A stretch of DNA of 64,000 bases from Leisingera sp. ANG1 (GTDB taxonomy: Bacteria > Pseudomonadota > Alphaproteobacteria > Rhodobacterales > Rhodobacteraceae): positions 248,001 to 312,000 of the forward strand of contig NZ_AFCF02000006.1 of NCBI RefSeq assembly GCF_000203975.2, given 5' to 3'. Below are positions 34,685 to 42,863 of this stretch, piece by piece. The translations under genes and the position numbers were made by a program. The notes beneath the pieces were generated by a model that was given only the letters and a program-made list of their open reading frames with translations, did no database searches and had not been told where the DNA came from. Position 1 is the first letter of the stretch. Every line of letters starts with the position of its first letter.

Positions 34685-34976
34685 GGCGTATCCTCAAGGT
34701 TGCGTCTGGGGTGACACTTTGGGCGGGGGTTGTTTCATGTTCATATCATCCGCGCAAGCGCGTGTGAGCGGAAACGGAGCCAAATGCGGTGATTTGGCGC
34801 TAACAGGCGGCATCTCAGGGAAGCCGTTATTTCTCAGATGGGTATTGGCAGCATGATTTTCCAGCCGGATTGCCGTTTTTGGCTGTCCCGGCGTCCTCTC
34901 CTGTGATTTGGAGCCGCGCAAAGCCATGTTAAACCGGGCCGGTATCTTTAGGGCCAAGGGTGAGTGACCGGACGCG
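34685..34976. other. Divergent control region of nadABC and tupBCA
   Basis: 292 bases with no believable gene. It must hold the promoters of both operons. I could not recognise a NadQ, NrtR or ModE-type operator by eye. The frames that cross it are shadows of the tup and nad genes. Confidence 0.6.
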
Positions 34977-35681
34977 ATGAATGATCTGTGGGCAGGACTA
35001 AGCCAGGCCTTTTGGCTGCTGGTGACGCTGGACGCGGATCTGGTGGACATCACCTTACGCTCCTTGCGGGTGACGCTGACCGCACTGGCTATTGCCTGCG
35101 CCATTGCGCTGCCGCTGGCGGCCTTCCTTGCGGTGCGCCGGTTCAGGATGCGGCGCGCCACGATTGCGGTGCTGAATGCGCTGATGGGGCTGCCGCCTGT
35201 TGTGGTCGGGCTGGTCGTGTATGTGTTTCTGTCCCGGGCCGGCCCGTTCGGTGTCTTCGGCCTGTTGTTCACCCCCACTGCAATGATCATCGCCCAGGTG
35301 ATCATCGTGGTGCCGCTGGTCGCTTCGGTTGCGCATCAAAGCTTGCGCGAGCTGTGGAGCGACTATCACGACCTGCTGATCTCGATGAACGCGACCCAGC
35401 TCCAACGGATCCAGGCGCTGTTGTGGGATGGGCGGCGGGCGCTGCTGACCGCGGCTCTAGCAGGCTTTGGCCGCGCGATCGGCGAAGTGGGCGCGATCAT
35501 GGTGGTCGGCGGAAACATAGACCACGCAACGCGGGTGCTGACCACGGCGATTGCGCTGGAAACCGGCAAGGGCGAATTTGCAATGGCGCTTGGGCTGGGC
35601 TTCGTGCTGATTGCGCTGGCGATTGCGGTCAACCTGGCAATCCACTGGCTGGGCCGCACTGAGAGCGAGGGGCGCTGGTGA
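34977..35681 (+). CDS. tupB: Tungstate ABC transporter permease
   Basis: A 234-residue inner-membrane permease with about five hydrophobic segments and the coupling motif with AGFGRAIGEVGAIMVVGGN, typical of molybdate/tungstate-type permeases. It is encoded with an ATPase and a TupA-type binding protein, overlapping the ATPase gene by four bases. The order permease, ATPase, binding protein is characteristic of many tup operons. Confidence 0.88.
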   Translation: MNDLWAGLSQAFWLLVTLDADLVDITLRSLRVTLTALAIACAIALPLAAFLAVRRFRMRRATIAVLNALMGLPPVVVGLVVYVFLSRAGPFGVFGLLFTPTAMIIAQVIIVVPLVASVAHQSLRELWSDYHDLLISMNATQLQRIQALLWDGRRALLTAALAGFGRAIGEVGAIMVVGGNIDHATRVLTTAIALETGKGEFAMALGLGFVLIALAIAVNLAIHWLGRTESEGRW

Positions 35682-36391
35682 TGCAGATGTTCCCGCTGAA
35701 GGCCACAGGCGCCCAGGTGCGCCGCCGCGGCAAGGTGCTGGTCGGCCCGGTCGACCTGACGCTGGGCGGGCAGGGCACCTCAATCATCATTGGTCCGAAT
35801 GGCGCAGGCAAGACCACGCTGCTCAAGATGCTGCATGGCATCGTGCGGATGAATGGCGGCAGCCTGAATTGGGCTTGCCCGCTGGACGAGGCGCAAAAAC
35901 ATCAGGCCTTTGTGTTTCAGACCCCAGTAATGATGCGGCGTTCGGTGATTGACAATATCGCCTACCCGCTGCGGCTGACGGGCTTAAGCCGCCGCCAGGC
36001 CCGCTCGCGGGCTGCGGATTGGGCGGTCCGTGTCGGCTTGGGCGAAATTCTTGAACGTCAGGCCACCATGCTGTCAGGCGGGGAGCGGCAAAAGCTGGCG
36101 CTGGCCCGCGCGCTGGTACGCGAGCCGCAGGTGTTGTTCTTGGATGAACCCTGCGCGGCGTTGGACGGCCGGGCCACCCGCGAAATTGAAGAAATTCTGG
36201 CACATGCCGCCGGCAGCGGCACCCGGCTGATCATGTCCACCCACAACATGGGCCAGGCCCGGCGGCTGGCGGATGAAGTGATTTTTGTCCTGCAAGGCCG
36301 CATCCACGAATTCAGCCCGGCAGCAGAGTTTTTCGCCGGGCCTGAAACAGCGCATGCGCGCGCATTTCTGAATGGAGATATTGTCGAATGA
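35678..36391 (+). CDS. tupC: Tungstate ABC transporter ATP-binding protein
   Basis: A 237-residue ABC ATPase with Walker A GPNGAGKTT, signature LSGGERQKLALARAL and Walker B VLFLDEPCAALD. It drives tungstate uptake with TupB. It overlaps the genes on both sides by four bases, so the three products are translationally coupled. Confidence 0.88.
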   Translation: MMQMFPLKATGAQVRRRGKVLVGPVDLTLGGQGTSIIIGPNGAGKTTLLKMLHGIVRMNGGSLNWACPLDEAQKHQAFVFQTPVMMRRSVIDNIAYPLRLTGLSRRQARSRAADWAVRVGLGEILERQATMLSGGERQKLALARALVREPQVLFLDEPCAALDGRATREIEEILAHAAGSGTRLIMSTHNMGQARRLADEVIFVLQGRIHEFSPAAEFFAGPETAHARAFLNGDIVE

Positions 36392-37191
36392 AACGTCTGA
36401 TTTTGGGCGCCGTTGCCTCTTTGGTCTGGGCTGCGGCGGCGCTGGCGGAAGAGATGAAGATGGCGGTGACCACCTCTTTCCACAATTCCGGGCTGGCTGA
36501 GATCCTTCTGCCGGAGATCAAGAAGGACCTGGGGCTGGATGTGCAGCTGCTGGTCGTCGGCACCGGCCAGGCGATCCGTCTGGGGGAGGCAGGCGACGTA
36601 GACGCGATCCTGGTGCATTCAAAGAAGGCCGAGGAGAAATTCCTGGAGGGCGGCAACGGCACCCACCGCCGCGAGATCATGTATAATGATTTTGTTTTCA
36701 TCGGGCCTGAAGGCGATGCAGCAGGGATCACTGGCACCGAAAATGCAGCCGGTGCTTTGCAAAGGATTGCCGGGACAGAGGCGGCTTTTGTCAGCCGCGG
36801 CGACGACAGCGGCACGCACAAGAAGGAGCTAAGCCTCTGGAAGGCCGCAGGGCTGGAACCCGAAGGTTTCGGTGAGTGGTACCGTGCTGTTGGCGCGGGT
36901 ATGGGGGCAGCGCTGAACACCGCTGCGGGCATGGACGCCTATATCATGTCGGACCGCGCCAGCTGGCTGAACTTCGGCAACAAGGGCGGTCTGAAGCTGC
37001 TGTTCGCCGGTGACCCGGTGCTGTTTAACCAGTATGCCTATATCCCGGTGAACCCGGAGAAGCATGGCCATGTGAAGAATGGCCTGGCAGTGCAACTGGA
37101 GGAATGGCTGGTCTCGGACAAGGCCAGGGAGCTGATCAACGGCTACCAGATCAATGGGGAAACGCTGTTTGTCTTTAACGCCCAGCAGTGA
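36388..37191 (+). CDS. tupA: Tungstate-binding periplasmic protein
   Basis: A 267-residue periplasmic binding protein with a signal peptide (cleavage near ALAEE, residues 18-22). It has the TupA signature pieces VTTSFHNSGL, VVGTGQAIRLGEAGDVDAILVH and IMYNDFVFIGP. TupA proteins prefer tungstate to molybdate. The TTS motif at about residues 29-31 is the oxyanion-binding loop of this family. Use by the molybdopterin enzyme SoeA or others in the cell is possible but unproven. Confidence 0.88.
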   Translation: MKRLILGAVASLVWAAAALAEEMKMAVTTSFHNSGLAEILLPEIKKDLGLDVQLLVVGTGQAIRLGEAGDVDAILVHSKKAEEKFLEGGNGTHRREIMYNDFVFIGPEGDAAGITGTENAAGALQRIAGTEAAFVSRGDDSGTHKKELSLWKAAGLEPEGFGEWYRAVGAGMGAALNTAAGMDAYIMSDRASWLNFGNKGGLKLLFAGDPVLFNQYAYIPVNPEKHGHVKNGLAVQLEEWLVSDKARELINGYQINGETLFVFNAQQ

Positions 37192-37215
37192 CTTGATCTG
37201 ATCTGGATAAACGGA

Positions 37216-37240
37216 GCCCCTGCCTTTGGCGGGGGCTTTT
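37216..37240 (+). terminator. Intrinsic terminator after tupA
   Basis: A nine-pair stem GCCCCTGCC/GGCGGGGGC with a three-base loop, followed by TTTT, 24 bases after the tupA stop. It may also stop the convergent phnF transcript. Confidence 0.8.
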
Positions 37241-37263
37241 CTTGCTGCTGACGGAAAGCGCCC

Positions 37264-37977
37264 TCAGCTTTCGCCGCCTACCGTAAGGGTCACCCGGTCA
37301 CCGGCGAACCAGGTGCGGCCGAACTCGACTGGCCGCCCTTGCGGATCTCCATTGACGCCTGTTGTGCGCAGGATTGGGCTTCCTTCGGCGATCCTGAGGT
37401 GCAGCGCCTGAGTGGCCGTGGCAAGCTTGGCGGTGATCCGGGTCTCGATCCGGGTGTAATCCCCAACCCCGAATTTCTGCAGCGCCGCGGTGACCGAACG
37501 CTGCTCCTGAAGGGCGTCTAGAATGCCGGGAAAGCGGTCTGCGGGAAAGATGCTTTGGAACAGGGCAATGGGCTGACCGTCCGCCAGCGATAACCCGTCA
37601 TAAACATGTACCTCGGCGCCCGGGTCCAGTTGCAGTGCCTTGGCCTCACGGGCGGATGCCGCACGGGTTTCCAGCGTCAGGATCTGTTTGGCCGGGCTGC
37701 GGCCCTCGCGTGTCAGGTTCTGGTGGAACCGCACACGCCTGCCAATCGGGTAATCGGTCGGCTTCGCCGCCACGAACACCCCCGCGCCGCGGCGGGAATG
37801 CACGAGGCCCTGTTCGCTCATCTCCGCCAGCGCCCGGCGAACCGTATGGCGGTTCACGCCGAACCGGGTTGCGAGTTGCGCCTCAGCAGGCAGCTTGCCG
37901 CCGGTTTCATAGCGGCCCTGCGCAATGTCGTCGGTCAGGGCAATGGCGATGGATTTCCAAACGGGGGTGCGGGCCAT
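37264..37977 (-). CDS. phnF: GntR-family phosphonate regulator
   Basis: A 237-residue HutC-type GntR regulator. An N-terminal winged helix (residues about 5-72, with KLPAEAQLATRFGVNRHTVRRALAEM) is followed by a UTRA ligand-binding domain. It is transcribed away from phnG and its start codon overlaps a candidate Pho box. It probably represses the phn operon through the repeats at 38034-38063. Confidence 0.88.
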   Translation of the reverse strand: MARTPVWKSIAIALTDDIAQGRYETGGKLPAEAQLATRFGVNRHTVRRALAEMSEQGLVHSRRGAGVFVAAKPTDYPIGRRVRFHQNLTREGRSPAKQILTLETRAASAREAKALQLDPGAEVHVYDGLSLADGQPIALFQSIFPADRFPGILDALQEQRSVTAALQKFGVGDYTRIETRITAKLATATQALHLRIAEGSPILRTTGVNGDPQGRPVEFGRTWFAGDRVTLTVGGES

Positions 37978-37993
37978 GTCACGGAACTTTCAC
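37976..37993 (+). promoter_or_regulatory. Candidate Pho box (PhoB site) before phnG
   Basis: ATGTCAC-GGAA-CTTTCAC: two seven-base direct repeats separated by four bases, the geometry of a Pho box, pointing toward phnG. It fits the CTGTCAT/C half-site at most positions. It overlaps the start of phnF. Confidence 0.5.
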
Positions 37994-38033
37994 AACTCCT
38001 GGATTGCGCCGGTCAGGGCGACTCAGGTAACAT

Positions 38034-38063
38034 TTGTATAGTTGTATAGGAAATATAGACAAC
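38034..38063 (+). promoter_or_regulatory. Candidate PhnF operator
   Basis: A perfect tandem TTGTATAG (38034-38041 and 38042-38049) is followed by an inverted TATAGACAAC. GTTGTATA (38041-38048) and TAGACAAC (38056-38063) form a dyad with seven of eight positions paired. ATATAGAC (38053-38060) matches the HutC/GntR core GTMTAKAC at seven of eight positions. It lies 22 bases before phnG. Confidence 0.6.
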
Positions 38064-38084
38064 CTAGCCAAGAGGCATGGACAA

Positions 38085-38537
38085 ATGAAGACCACTTTTT
38101 CTGCAGAGGACCGAAAGGGCTGGATGAGCCTTCTGGCTTCTGCCAGCGAGGTCCGACTGACTGAGCTATGGCGGGACTGCGGGGCAGATCCCGACTGCGT
38201 TTTTCTGCGCGCGCCTGAGGTCGGCGGCATTATGGTGAGGGGCCGCATGGGCGGGTCCGGCGCGCCCTTCAACCTGGGTGAGATGACTGTCACTCGCTGC
38301 GCGCTTTCGCTGGAGGACGGCACCGTTGGCCACGGCTGCGTGCAGGGCCGCAGCAAGGCCAAGGCAGAAATTGCCGCCAAGGTCGATGCGCTGATGCAGA
38401 CCGATGCGGCGGCGAGCTTGCGCGTAGCGGTGCTGGCACCCTTGGCCGCGGAACGGCAGGCGCAGAAAGACGCCCGCGCCGCCAAGGCGGCAGCGACAAA
38501 GGTCGAATTTTTCACCATGGTGCGGGGAGAGGACTAA
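38085..38537 (+). CDS. phnG: C-P lyase complex subunit PhnG
   Basis: A 150-residue subunit of the carbon-phosphorus lyase core complex (PhnGHIJ). It contains the family stretch LGEMTVTRCALSLEDGTVGHGCVQGRSKAKAEIAAKVDALMQ. The ATG at 38085 (MKTTFSAED) is chosen over the upstream ATG, which lies in the operator. Its stop codon overlaps the start of phnH by one base. It opens the phnGHIJKLN run. Confidence 0.9.
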   Translation: MKTTFSAEDRKGWMSLLASASEVRLTELWRDCGADPDCVFLRAPEVGGIMVRGRMGGSGAPFNLGEMTVTRCALSLEDGTVGHGCVQGRSKAKAEIAAKVDALMQTDAAASLRVAVLAPLAAERQAQKDARAAKAAATKVEFFTMVRGED

Positions 38538-39121
38538 TGAGCATTCAATCCCACAATGCCATCTATGCGGGCGGTTTCAGCAACCCACCGGTGGCTGCGG
38601 CACATGCCTTCCGCGCGGCGATGAATGCAATGGCCAGGCCCGGTAAGCTTCAGGATATCACTGGTGCCGAACCGCCCGAGGGGATCTCAATTGCGGCAGG
38701 CAGTCTGCTGCTGACACTTTGCGATCCGGAAACCGGCGTCTATCTGGCGCCGGACGTAGACACGGACGCCTTGCGCGGCTGGCTGACGTTTCACACGGGC
38801 GCGCCGGTTGTCCCGGCGGAGCACGCGGATTTCGCGCTAGGTAGCTGGGACGCGCTGCTGCCGCTGAACCGCTTCCGCATCGGCACCCCGGAATACCCTG
38901 ACCGTTCAGCCACTTTGATTGTTGAAACCCCTGGCTTTGCTATGCCCAACGCGGTGCTGAATGGTCCCGGGATCAGGAGCGCCATCCGGATGCAATTGCC
39001 AGAACTGGCGGCGTTCCAGAACAATGCGGCTCTTTACCCGCTGGGAATGGACTTTTTCTTCACTGCGGGTTCGCAGGTGGCAGGGCTGCCGCGCTCAACC
39101 TTTGTCGCTGCGGAGGCCTGA
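38537..39121 (+). CDS. phnH: C-P lyase complex subunit PhnH
   Basis: A 194-residue PhnH-family protein, part of the core complex that, with PhnI and PhnG, prepares the alkylphosphonate nucleotide intermediate. It shows AHAFRAAMNAMARPGKLQDI near residue 25 and the C-terminal GMDFFFTAGSQVAGLPRST. It is tightly coupled to phnG and phnI. Confidence 0.92.
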   Translation: MSIQSHNAIYAGGFSNPPVAAAHAFRAAMNAMARPGKLQDITGAEPPEGISIAAGSLLLTLCDPETGVYLAPDVDTDALRGWLTFHTGAPVVPAEHADFALGSWDALLPLNRFRIGTPEYPDRSATLIVETPGFAMPNAVLNGPGIRSAIRMQLPELAAFQNNAALYPLGMDFFFTAGSQVAGLPRSTFVAAEA

Positions 39122-39125
39122 GCCC

Positions 39126-40226
39126 ATGTATGTTGCAGTCAAAGGCGGTGAGCGCGCCATCGAAAACGCCCATACTTGGCTGGCCGAGGAGCGCCGCGGT
39201 GACAAGGAAGTGTCCGAACTTTCGATTGCCCAGATCCGCGAGCAATTGAGCCTGGCGGTGAACCGGGTGATGGCAGAAGGGTCTTTATTTGACCCTGATC
39301 TGGCTGCGCTGGCGATCAAGCAGGCACGAGGGGATCTAATCGAAGCGATCTTTCTGATCCGGGCCTACCGCACCACCCTGCCGCGGTTTGGGTGCTCGCA
39401 GCCGGTGGAGACCGGAGAGATGTCTTGCGACCGGCGGATTTCGGCGACCTTTAAGGATGCGCCGGGAGGGCAGGTTCTGGGACCGACATTCGACTACACT
39501 CACCGTCTGTTGGACTTCAAATTAGCGGCTGAGGGCGACGTTGCGGAGGCGCCGGTTGCGGAAACTCGCACACAAGCCACGCCGCATATCACCGGATTCT
39601 TGCAGGGTGAGGGCATTATTGAACAGGAGCCCGCCTCAAACGCGGTGCCGGGTGATCTGACACGTGAACCGATGTCCTTCCCTGCGGGCCGGGCGGTGCG
39701 GCTGCAGTCGCTGACCCGGGGTGACGAGGGGTTCCTGCTCGGCATGGCTTACTCCACCCAGCGCGGCTATGCCCGCAACCATGCGTTTGTCGGCGAACTG
39801 CGTATCGGCACTGTACCTGTCGAGATGGAAATCCCGGAACTGGGGTTTGCCATCGAAATCGGCGAAGTGGAGCTGACCGAATGCGAGACGGTGAACCAAT
39901 TCAAGGGTTCCAAGACGGTGCCGCCGCAGTTCACCCGCGGCTATGGTCTGGTCTTTGGCCAGTCAGAGCGCAAGTCGATCGCCATGGCGCTGGTCGACCG
40001 TGCACTGCGCTGGGAGGAACTGGGCGAGGACAATTCTGGCGCGCCTGCGCAGGATGAGGAATTTGTCCTGAGCCACGCCGACAACATTCAGGCCACCGGC
40101 TTTCTAGAACACATCAAGCTGCCCCATTATGTGGATTTTCAATCCGAGCTGGAACTGGTCCGTAAGCTGCGCCGGGAAGCGGCAGAGCTTGCTGAGACGC
40201 TGGCGGCAAAGGAGGCAGCAGAATGA
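39126..40226 (+). CDS. phnI: C-P lyase nucleosidase subunit PhnI
   Basis: A 366-residue PhnI protein. In the C-P lyase pathway it replaces the adenine of ATP by the phosphonate at ribose C1, giving ribose 1-phosphonate 5-triphosphate. The start MYVAVKGGERAIENAH at 39126 matches the family; the longer frame covers phnH. Family segments include LSLAVNRVMAEGSLFDP and TRGYGLVFGQSERKSIAMALVDR. It is separated from phnJ by 315 bases that carry a small gene on the other strand. Confidence 0.93.
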   Translation: MYVAVKGGERAIENAHTWLAEERRGDKEVSELSIAQIREQLSLAVNRVMAEGSLFDPDLAALAIKQARGDLIEAIFLIRAYRTTLPRFGCSQPVETGEMSCDRRISATFKDAPGGQVLGPTFDYTHRLLDFKLAAEGDVAEAPVAETRTQATPHITGFLQGEGIIEQEPASNAVPGDLTREPMSFPAGRAVRLQSLTRGDEGFLLGMAYSTQRGYARNHAFVGELRIGTVPVEMEIPELGFAIEIGEVELTECETVNQFKGSKTVPPQFTRGYGLVFGQSERKSIAMALVDRALRWEELGEDNSGAPAQDEEFVLSHADNIQATGFLEHIKLPHYVDFQSELELVRKLRREAAELAETLAAKEAAE

Positions 40227-40228
40227 GC

Positions 40229-40486
40229 TTAGTCGCCTCCACCGCCGCCTGTGTCACCTCCGGAGAATCCTTCGCTGTCGTGGCCTTGGCTCCAAGGACG
40301 GCCAGAGCCAGGGCCATGGGACGCAAGGCTTGCATCAACCGGGTCAATACTCGTGTGATTATGCCCAGATGGGCGGCGTACTGCGTGGTCATAGCCGCCT
40401 GCGCGCAAAGTGCGAAAAATGCGCACGAGAGCCCAAAGCAGGACGCCAAGCCCAACCGCCAAGAAATAACCGAGAGTGTCTTCCAT
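40229..40486 (-). CDS. Small membrane protein with Gly-rich tail, opposite strand between phnI and phnJ
   Basis: An 85-residue frame with one strong hydrophobic segment at residues 5-22 (LGYFLAVGLGVLLWALV), a basic stretch, and a C terminus ending SGGDTGGGGGD. Such Gly/Asp tails are common on small proteins of this group. AGGAG lies 12 bases before the ATG. The codons look ordinary for this genome, and the gene fills a gap of the otherwise compact phn operon. A plus-strand frame of 108 codons covers the same bases but reads less like a protein. Function unknown; a real gene seems likely but is unproven. Confidence 0.55.
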   Translation of the reverse strand: MEDTLGYFLAVGLGVLLWALVRIFRTLRAGGYDHAVRRPSGHNHTSIDPVDASLASHGPGSGRPWSQGHDSEGFSGGDTGGGGGD

Positions 40487-40541
40487 CGGAATTCAGCGCT
40501 CCTATCCGGCATGAGCCACAAAATTCTAGTTCGAGGTCAAG

Positions 40542-41399
40542 ATGTCTGACTACAACTTTGCATACCTTGACGAGCAGACCAAGCGGATGATCCGCCGGGC
40601 GATCCTCAAGGCGCTGGCGGTGCCGGGCTATCAGGTGCCCTTTGCCAGCCGCGAGATGCCGATGCCCTATGGCTGGGGCACCGGCGGTGTGCAGGTCTCT
40701 GCCGCGACTCTAACTCCGGACGATACGCTGAAGGTGATCGACCAGGGGGCGGACGACACCACGAACGCGGTGTCAATCCGCAAGTTTTTCGAAAAGACGG
40801 CGGGGATTGCGACCACTGAGGAGACGAAAAAAGCCAGCATCATTCAAACCCGGCACCGGATTCCGGAAGCGGAGCTGACGGAGGATCAGATCCTGGTCTA
40901 CCAGGTGCCGATCCCGGAGCCGCTGCGCTTTCTGGAGCCGCGTGAGACTGAAACCCGAAAAATGCATGCCTTGCAGGAATACGGGCTGATGCATGTGAAG
41001 CTCTATGAGGACATCTCGCAACATGGTGCCATCGCCACAGCCTATGCCTATCCGGTGAAGGTGGAGGGGCGTTACGTGATGGATCCATCGCCGATCCCGA
41101 AGTTCGACAATCCCAAGATGGAGATGCCAGCAATCCAACTTTTCGGAGCCGGCCGGGAGCAACGCATTTATGCAGTTCCGCCTTACACGCAGGTCGTGTC
41201 GCTGGATTTCGAGGATTATCCGTTTCAGGCCAGCAAGGCAGATCACCCATGCGGCCTCTGCGGGGCAGAAGACAGCTATCTGGATGAGGTCATCCTGGAT
41301 GATGCGGGCAACCGGATGTTTGTCTGCTCGGACACCGACTATTGCCGTTCGCGGCGCGAAGCTGGTCAGGTTGGCCAATTGGGTGAGGAGGCAGCGTGA
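40542..41399 (+). CDS. phnJ: Alpha-D-ribose 1-methylphosphonate 5-phosphate C-P lyase
   Basis: A 285-residue radical SAM enzyme that breaks the C-P bond to release the alkane. The cysteines C237-x2-C240-x21-C262-x5-C268 have the same spacing as Cys241, 244, 266 and 272 of E. coli PhnJ. Three hold the [4Fe-4S] cluster and the last (Cys268) is the presumed thiyl radical. The start is supported by GAGGTCAAG just before the ATG. The product acts within the PhnGHIJ complex. Its stop overlaps the phnK start. Confidence 0.95.
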   Translation: MSDYNFAYLDEQTKRMIRRAILKALAVPGYQVPFASREMPMPYGWGTGGVQVSAATLTPDDTLKVIDQGADDTTNAVSIRKFFEKTAGIATTEETKKASIIQTRHRIPEAELTEDQILVYQVPIPEPLRFLEPRETETRKMHALQEYGLMHVKLYEDISQHGAIATAYAYPVKVEGRYVMDPSPIPKFDNPKMEMPAIQLFGAGREQRIYAVPPYTQVVSLDFEDYPFQASKADHPCGLCGAEDSYLDEVILDDAGNRMFVCSDTDYCRSRREAGQVGQLGEEAA

Positions 41400-42169
41400 T
41401 GATACCTTTGCTGCAAGTAAAAGGCGTTGCAAAAAACTACGGAGCAATGATCGGTTGCGCAAATGTGAGCTTTGATCTGCACCCCGGCGAAGTGATGGGC
41501 ATCGTTGGCGAAAGCGGATCCGGTAAATCAACCCTTCTGAACTGCCTGGCGGGGGATCTAACGCCAGACCGGGGTGAAGTGATATTCAACACCCGAGTTG
41601 ACGGGCCACTGGATACCGTCACCATGTCCGAACCAGAGCGGCGGATGCTTTCCCGCACCGACTGGGCGTTTGTGCATCAGCATGCCCGCGACGGGCTGCG
41701 GATGTCAGTCAGCGCAGGCGGCAACATCGGCGAGCGGCTGATGGCTGTGGGGGACCGCCACTACGCCACGATCCGGGAACAGGCCTCTGATTGGTTGGGC
41801 CGGGTAGAGATCTCTGAAAGCCGCATTGACGATAGACCTTCGGCTTTTTCCGGAGGTATGCAGCAGCGGCTGCAGATAGCCAGAAATCTCGTGACCGGCC
41901 CACGGCTTGTCTTCATGGACGAGCCGACCGGCGGCCTCGATGTTTCGGTTCAGGCGCGGCTGTTGGATATGCTGCGTGGCCTGGTGCGGGAAATGGGGTT
42001 GAGCGCGATCATCGTGACGCACGACCTAGCGGTGGTGCGCCTGCTGGCAGACCGTCTGATGGTGATGAAGAACGGCCATGTGGTGGAAACCGGGCTGACA
42101 GATCAAGTGCTGGACGACCCCCAGCATGGCTACACCCAGCTGCTGGTTTCCAGTGTGCTTCAAGTCTGA
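41399..42169 (+). CDS. phnK: C-P lyase associated ATP-binding protein PhnK
   Basis: A 256-residue ABC-type ATPase with Walker A GESGSGKST, signature SGGMQQRLQIARNL and Walker B LVFMDEPTGGLD. PhnK docks on the C-P lyase core rather than on a permease. The ATG at 41399 is preceded by GAGGAG and overlaps the phnJ stop; the GTG at 41396 is less likely. Confidence 0.92.
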   Translation: MIPLLQVKGVAKNYGAMIGCANVSFDLHPGEVMGIVGESGSGKSTLLNCLAGDLTPDRGEVIFNTRVDGPLDTVTMSEPERRMLSRTDWAFVHQHARDGLRMSVSAGGNIGERLMAVGDRHYATIREQASDWLGRVEISESRIDDRPSAFSGGMQQRLQIARNLVTGPRLVFMDEPTGGLDVSVQARLLDMLRGLVREMGLSAIIVTHDLAVVRLLADRLMVMKNGHVVETGLTDQVLDDPQHGYTQLLVSSVLQV

Positions 42170-42179
42170 GGGTAGGGTG

Positions 42180-42863
42180 ATGATTGAACTGAAGAATGTA
42201 TGCAAGAGCTTCACGCTGCACAATCAAGGCAGCGCGGTGATCCCAGTGATGCAACACGCCACGCTGAGTGTGAAACCCGGAGAGTGTGTCGGATTGACCG
42301 GAGCGTCCGGGGCCGGCAAGTCAACCCTGATGCGGGTTATTTACGGCAACTACCTTGCTGCTTCCGGCAGTGTCATGGTCGGCTGTGTCGATGTTGCCAA
42401 GGCCGAGCCTCGCGAAATCCTGGCCTTGCGGCGTGAGACGCTGGGCTATGTCAGCCAGTTCCTGCGGGTAGTGCCGCGGGTACCTGCTCTGGATGTGGTG
42501 GCAGAACCGCTGCTGTCCGTTGGCACACCGGTGGATCAGGCACGCAGCAAGGCTGCTTCGTTGCTCACACAGCTCAATATCGCGGAACGGCTATGGGGGT
42601 TGAGCCCGACGACGTTTTCCGGCGGTGAGCAGCAGAGGGTGAACATCGCGCGCGGATTTGCTTATGACTATCCCGCAATGCTGCTGGATGAACCAACGGC
42701 TAGTTTGGATACCCGGAACCGAGCCACAGTGCTGGCGCTGATTGAGGAAGCAAAAGCGCGCGGAGCGGCGATCATTGGGATCTTCCACGATGAAGCAGCA
42801 CGTGAACAGGTTTGTGATCGCTTTGTGGACGTCACTGAATTTTCTCCCAGGGCAGCGGCATGA
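42180..42863 (+). CDS. phnL: C-P lyase associated ATP-binding protein PhnL
   Basis: A 227-residue ABC-type ATPase with Walker A GASGAGKST, signature FSGGEQQRVNIARGF and Walker B MLLDEPTASLD. It is needed with PhnG, PhnH and PhnI for formation of the ribose phosphonate intermediate. The ATG at 42180 gives MIELKNVCKSF, the usual N terminus. It overlaps phnN by four bases. Confidence 0.92.
   Translation: MIELKNVCKSFTLHNQGSAVIPVMQHATLSVKPGECVGLTGASGAGKSTLMRVIYGNYLAASGSVMVGCVDVAKAEPREILALRRETLGYVSQFLRVVPRVPALDVVAEPLLSVGTPVDQARSKAASLLTQLNIAERLWGLSPTTFSGGEQQRVNIARGFAYDYPAMLLDEPTASLDTRNRATVLALIEEAKARGAAIIGIFHDEAAREQVCDRFVDVTEFSPRAAA

Noticed and set aside
40223-40549. 108-codon plus-strand frame between phnI and phnJ
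   Set aside because: It overlaps the phnI stop as ATGA, which looked promising. Its sequence has no hydrophobic or domain pattern, however, and the minus-strand frame over the same bases has a membrane helix and a familiar Gly-rich tail.
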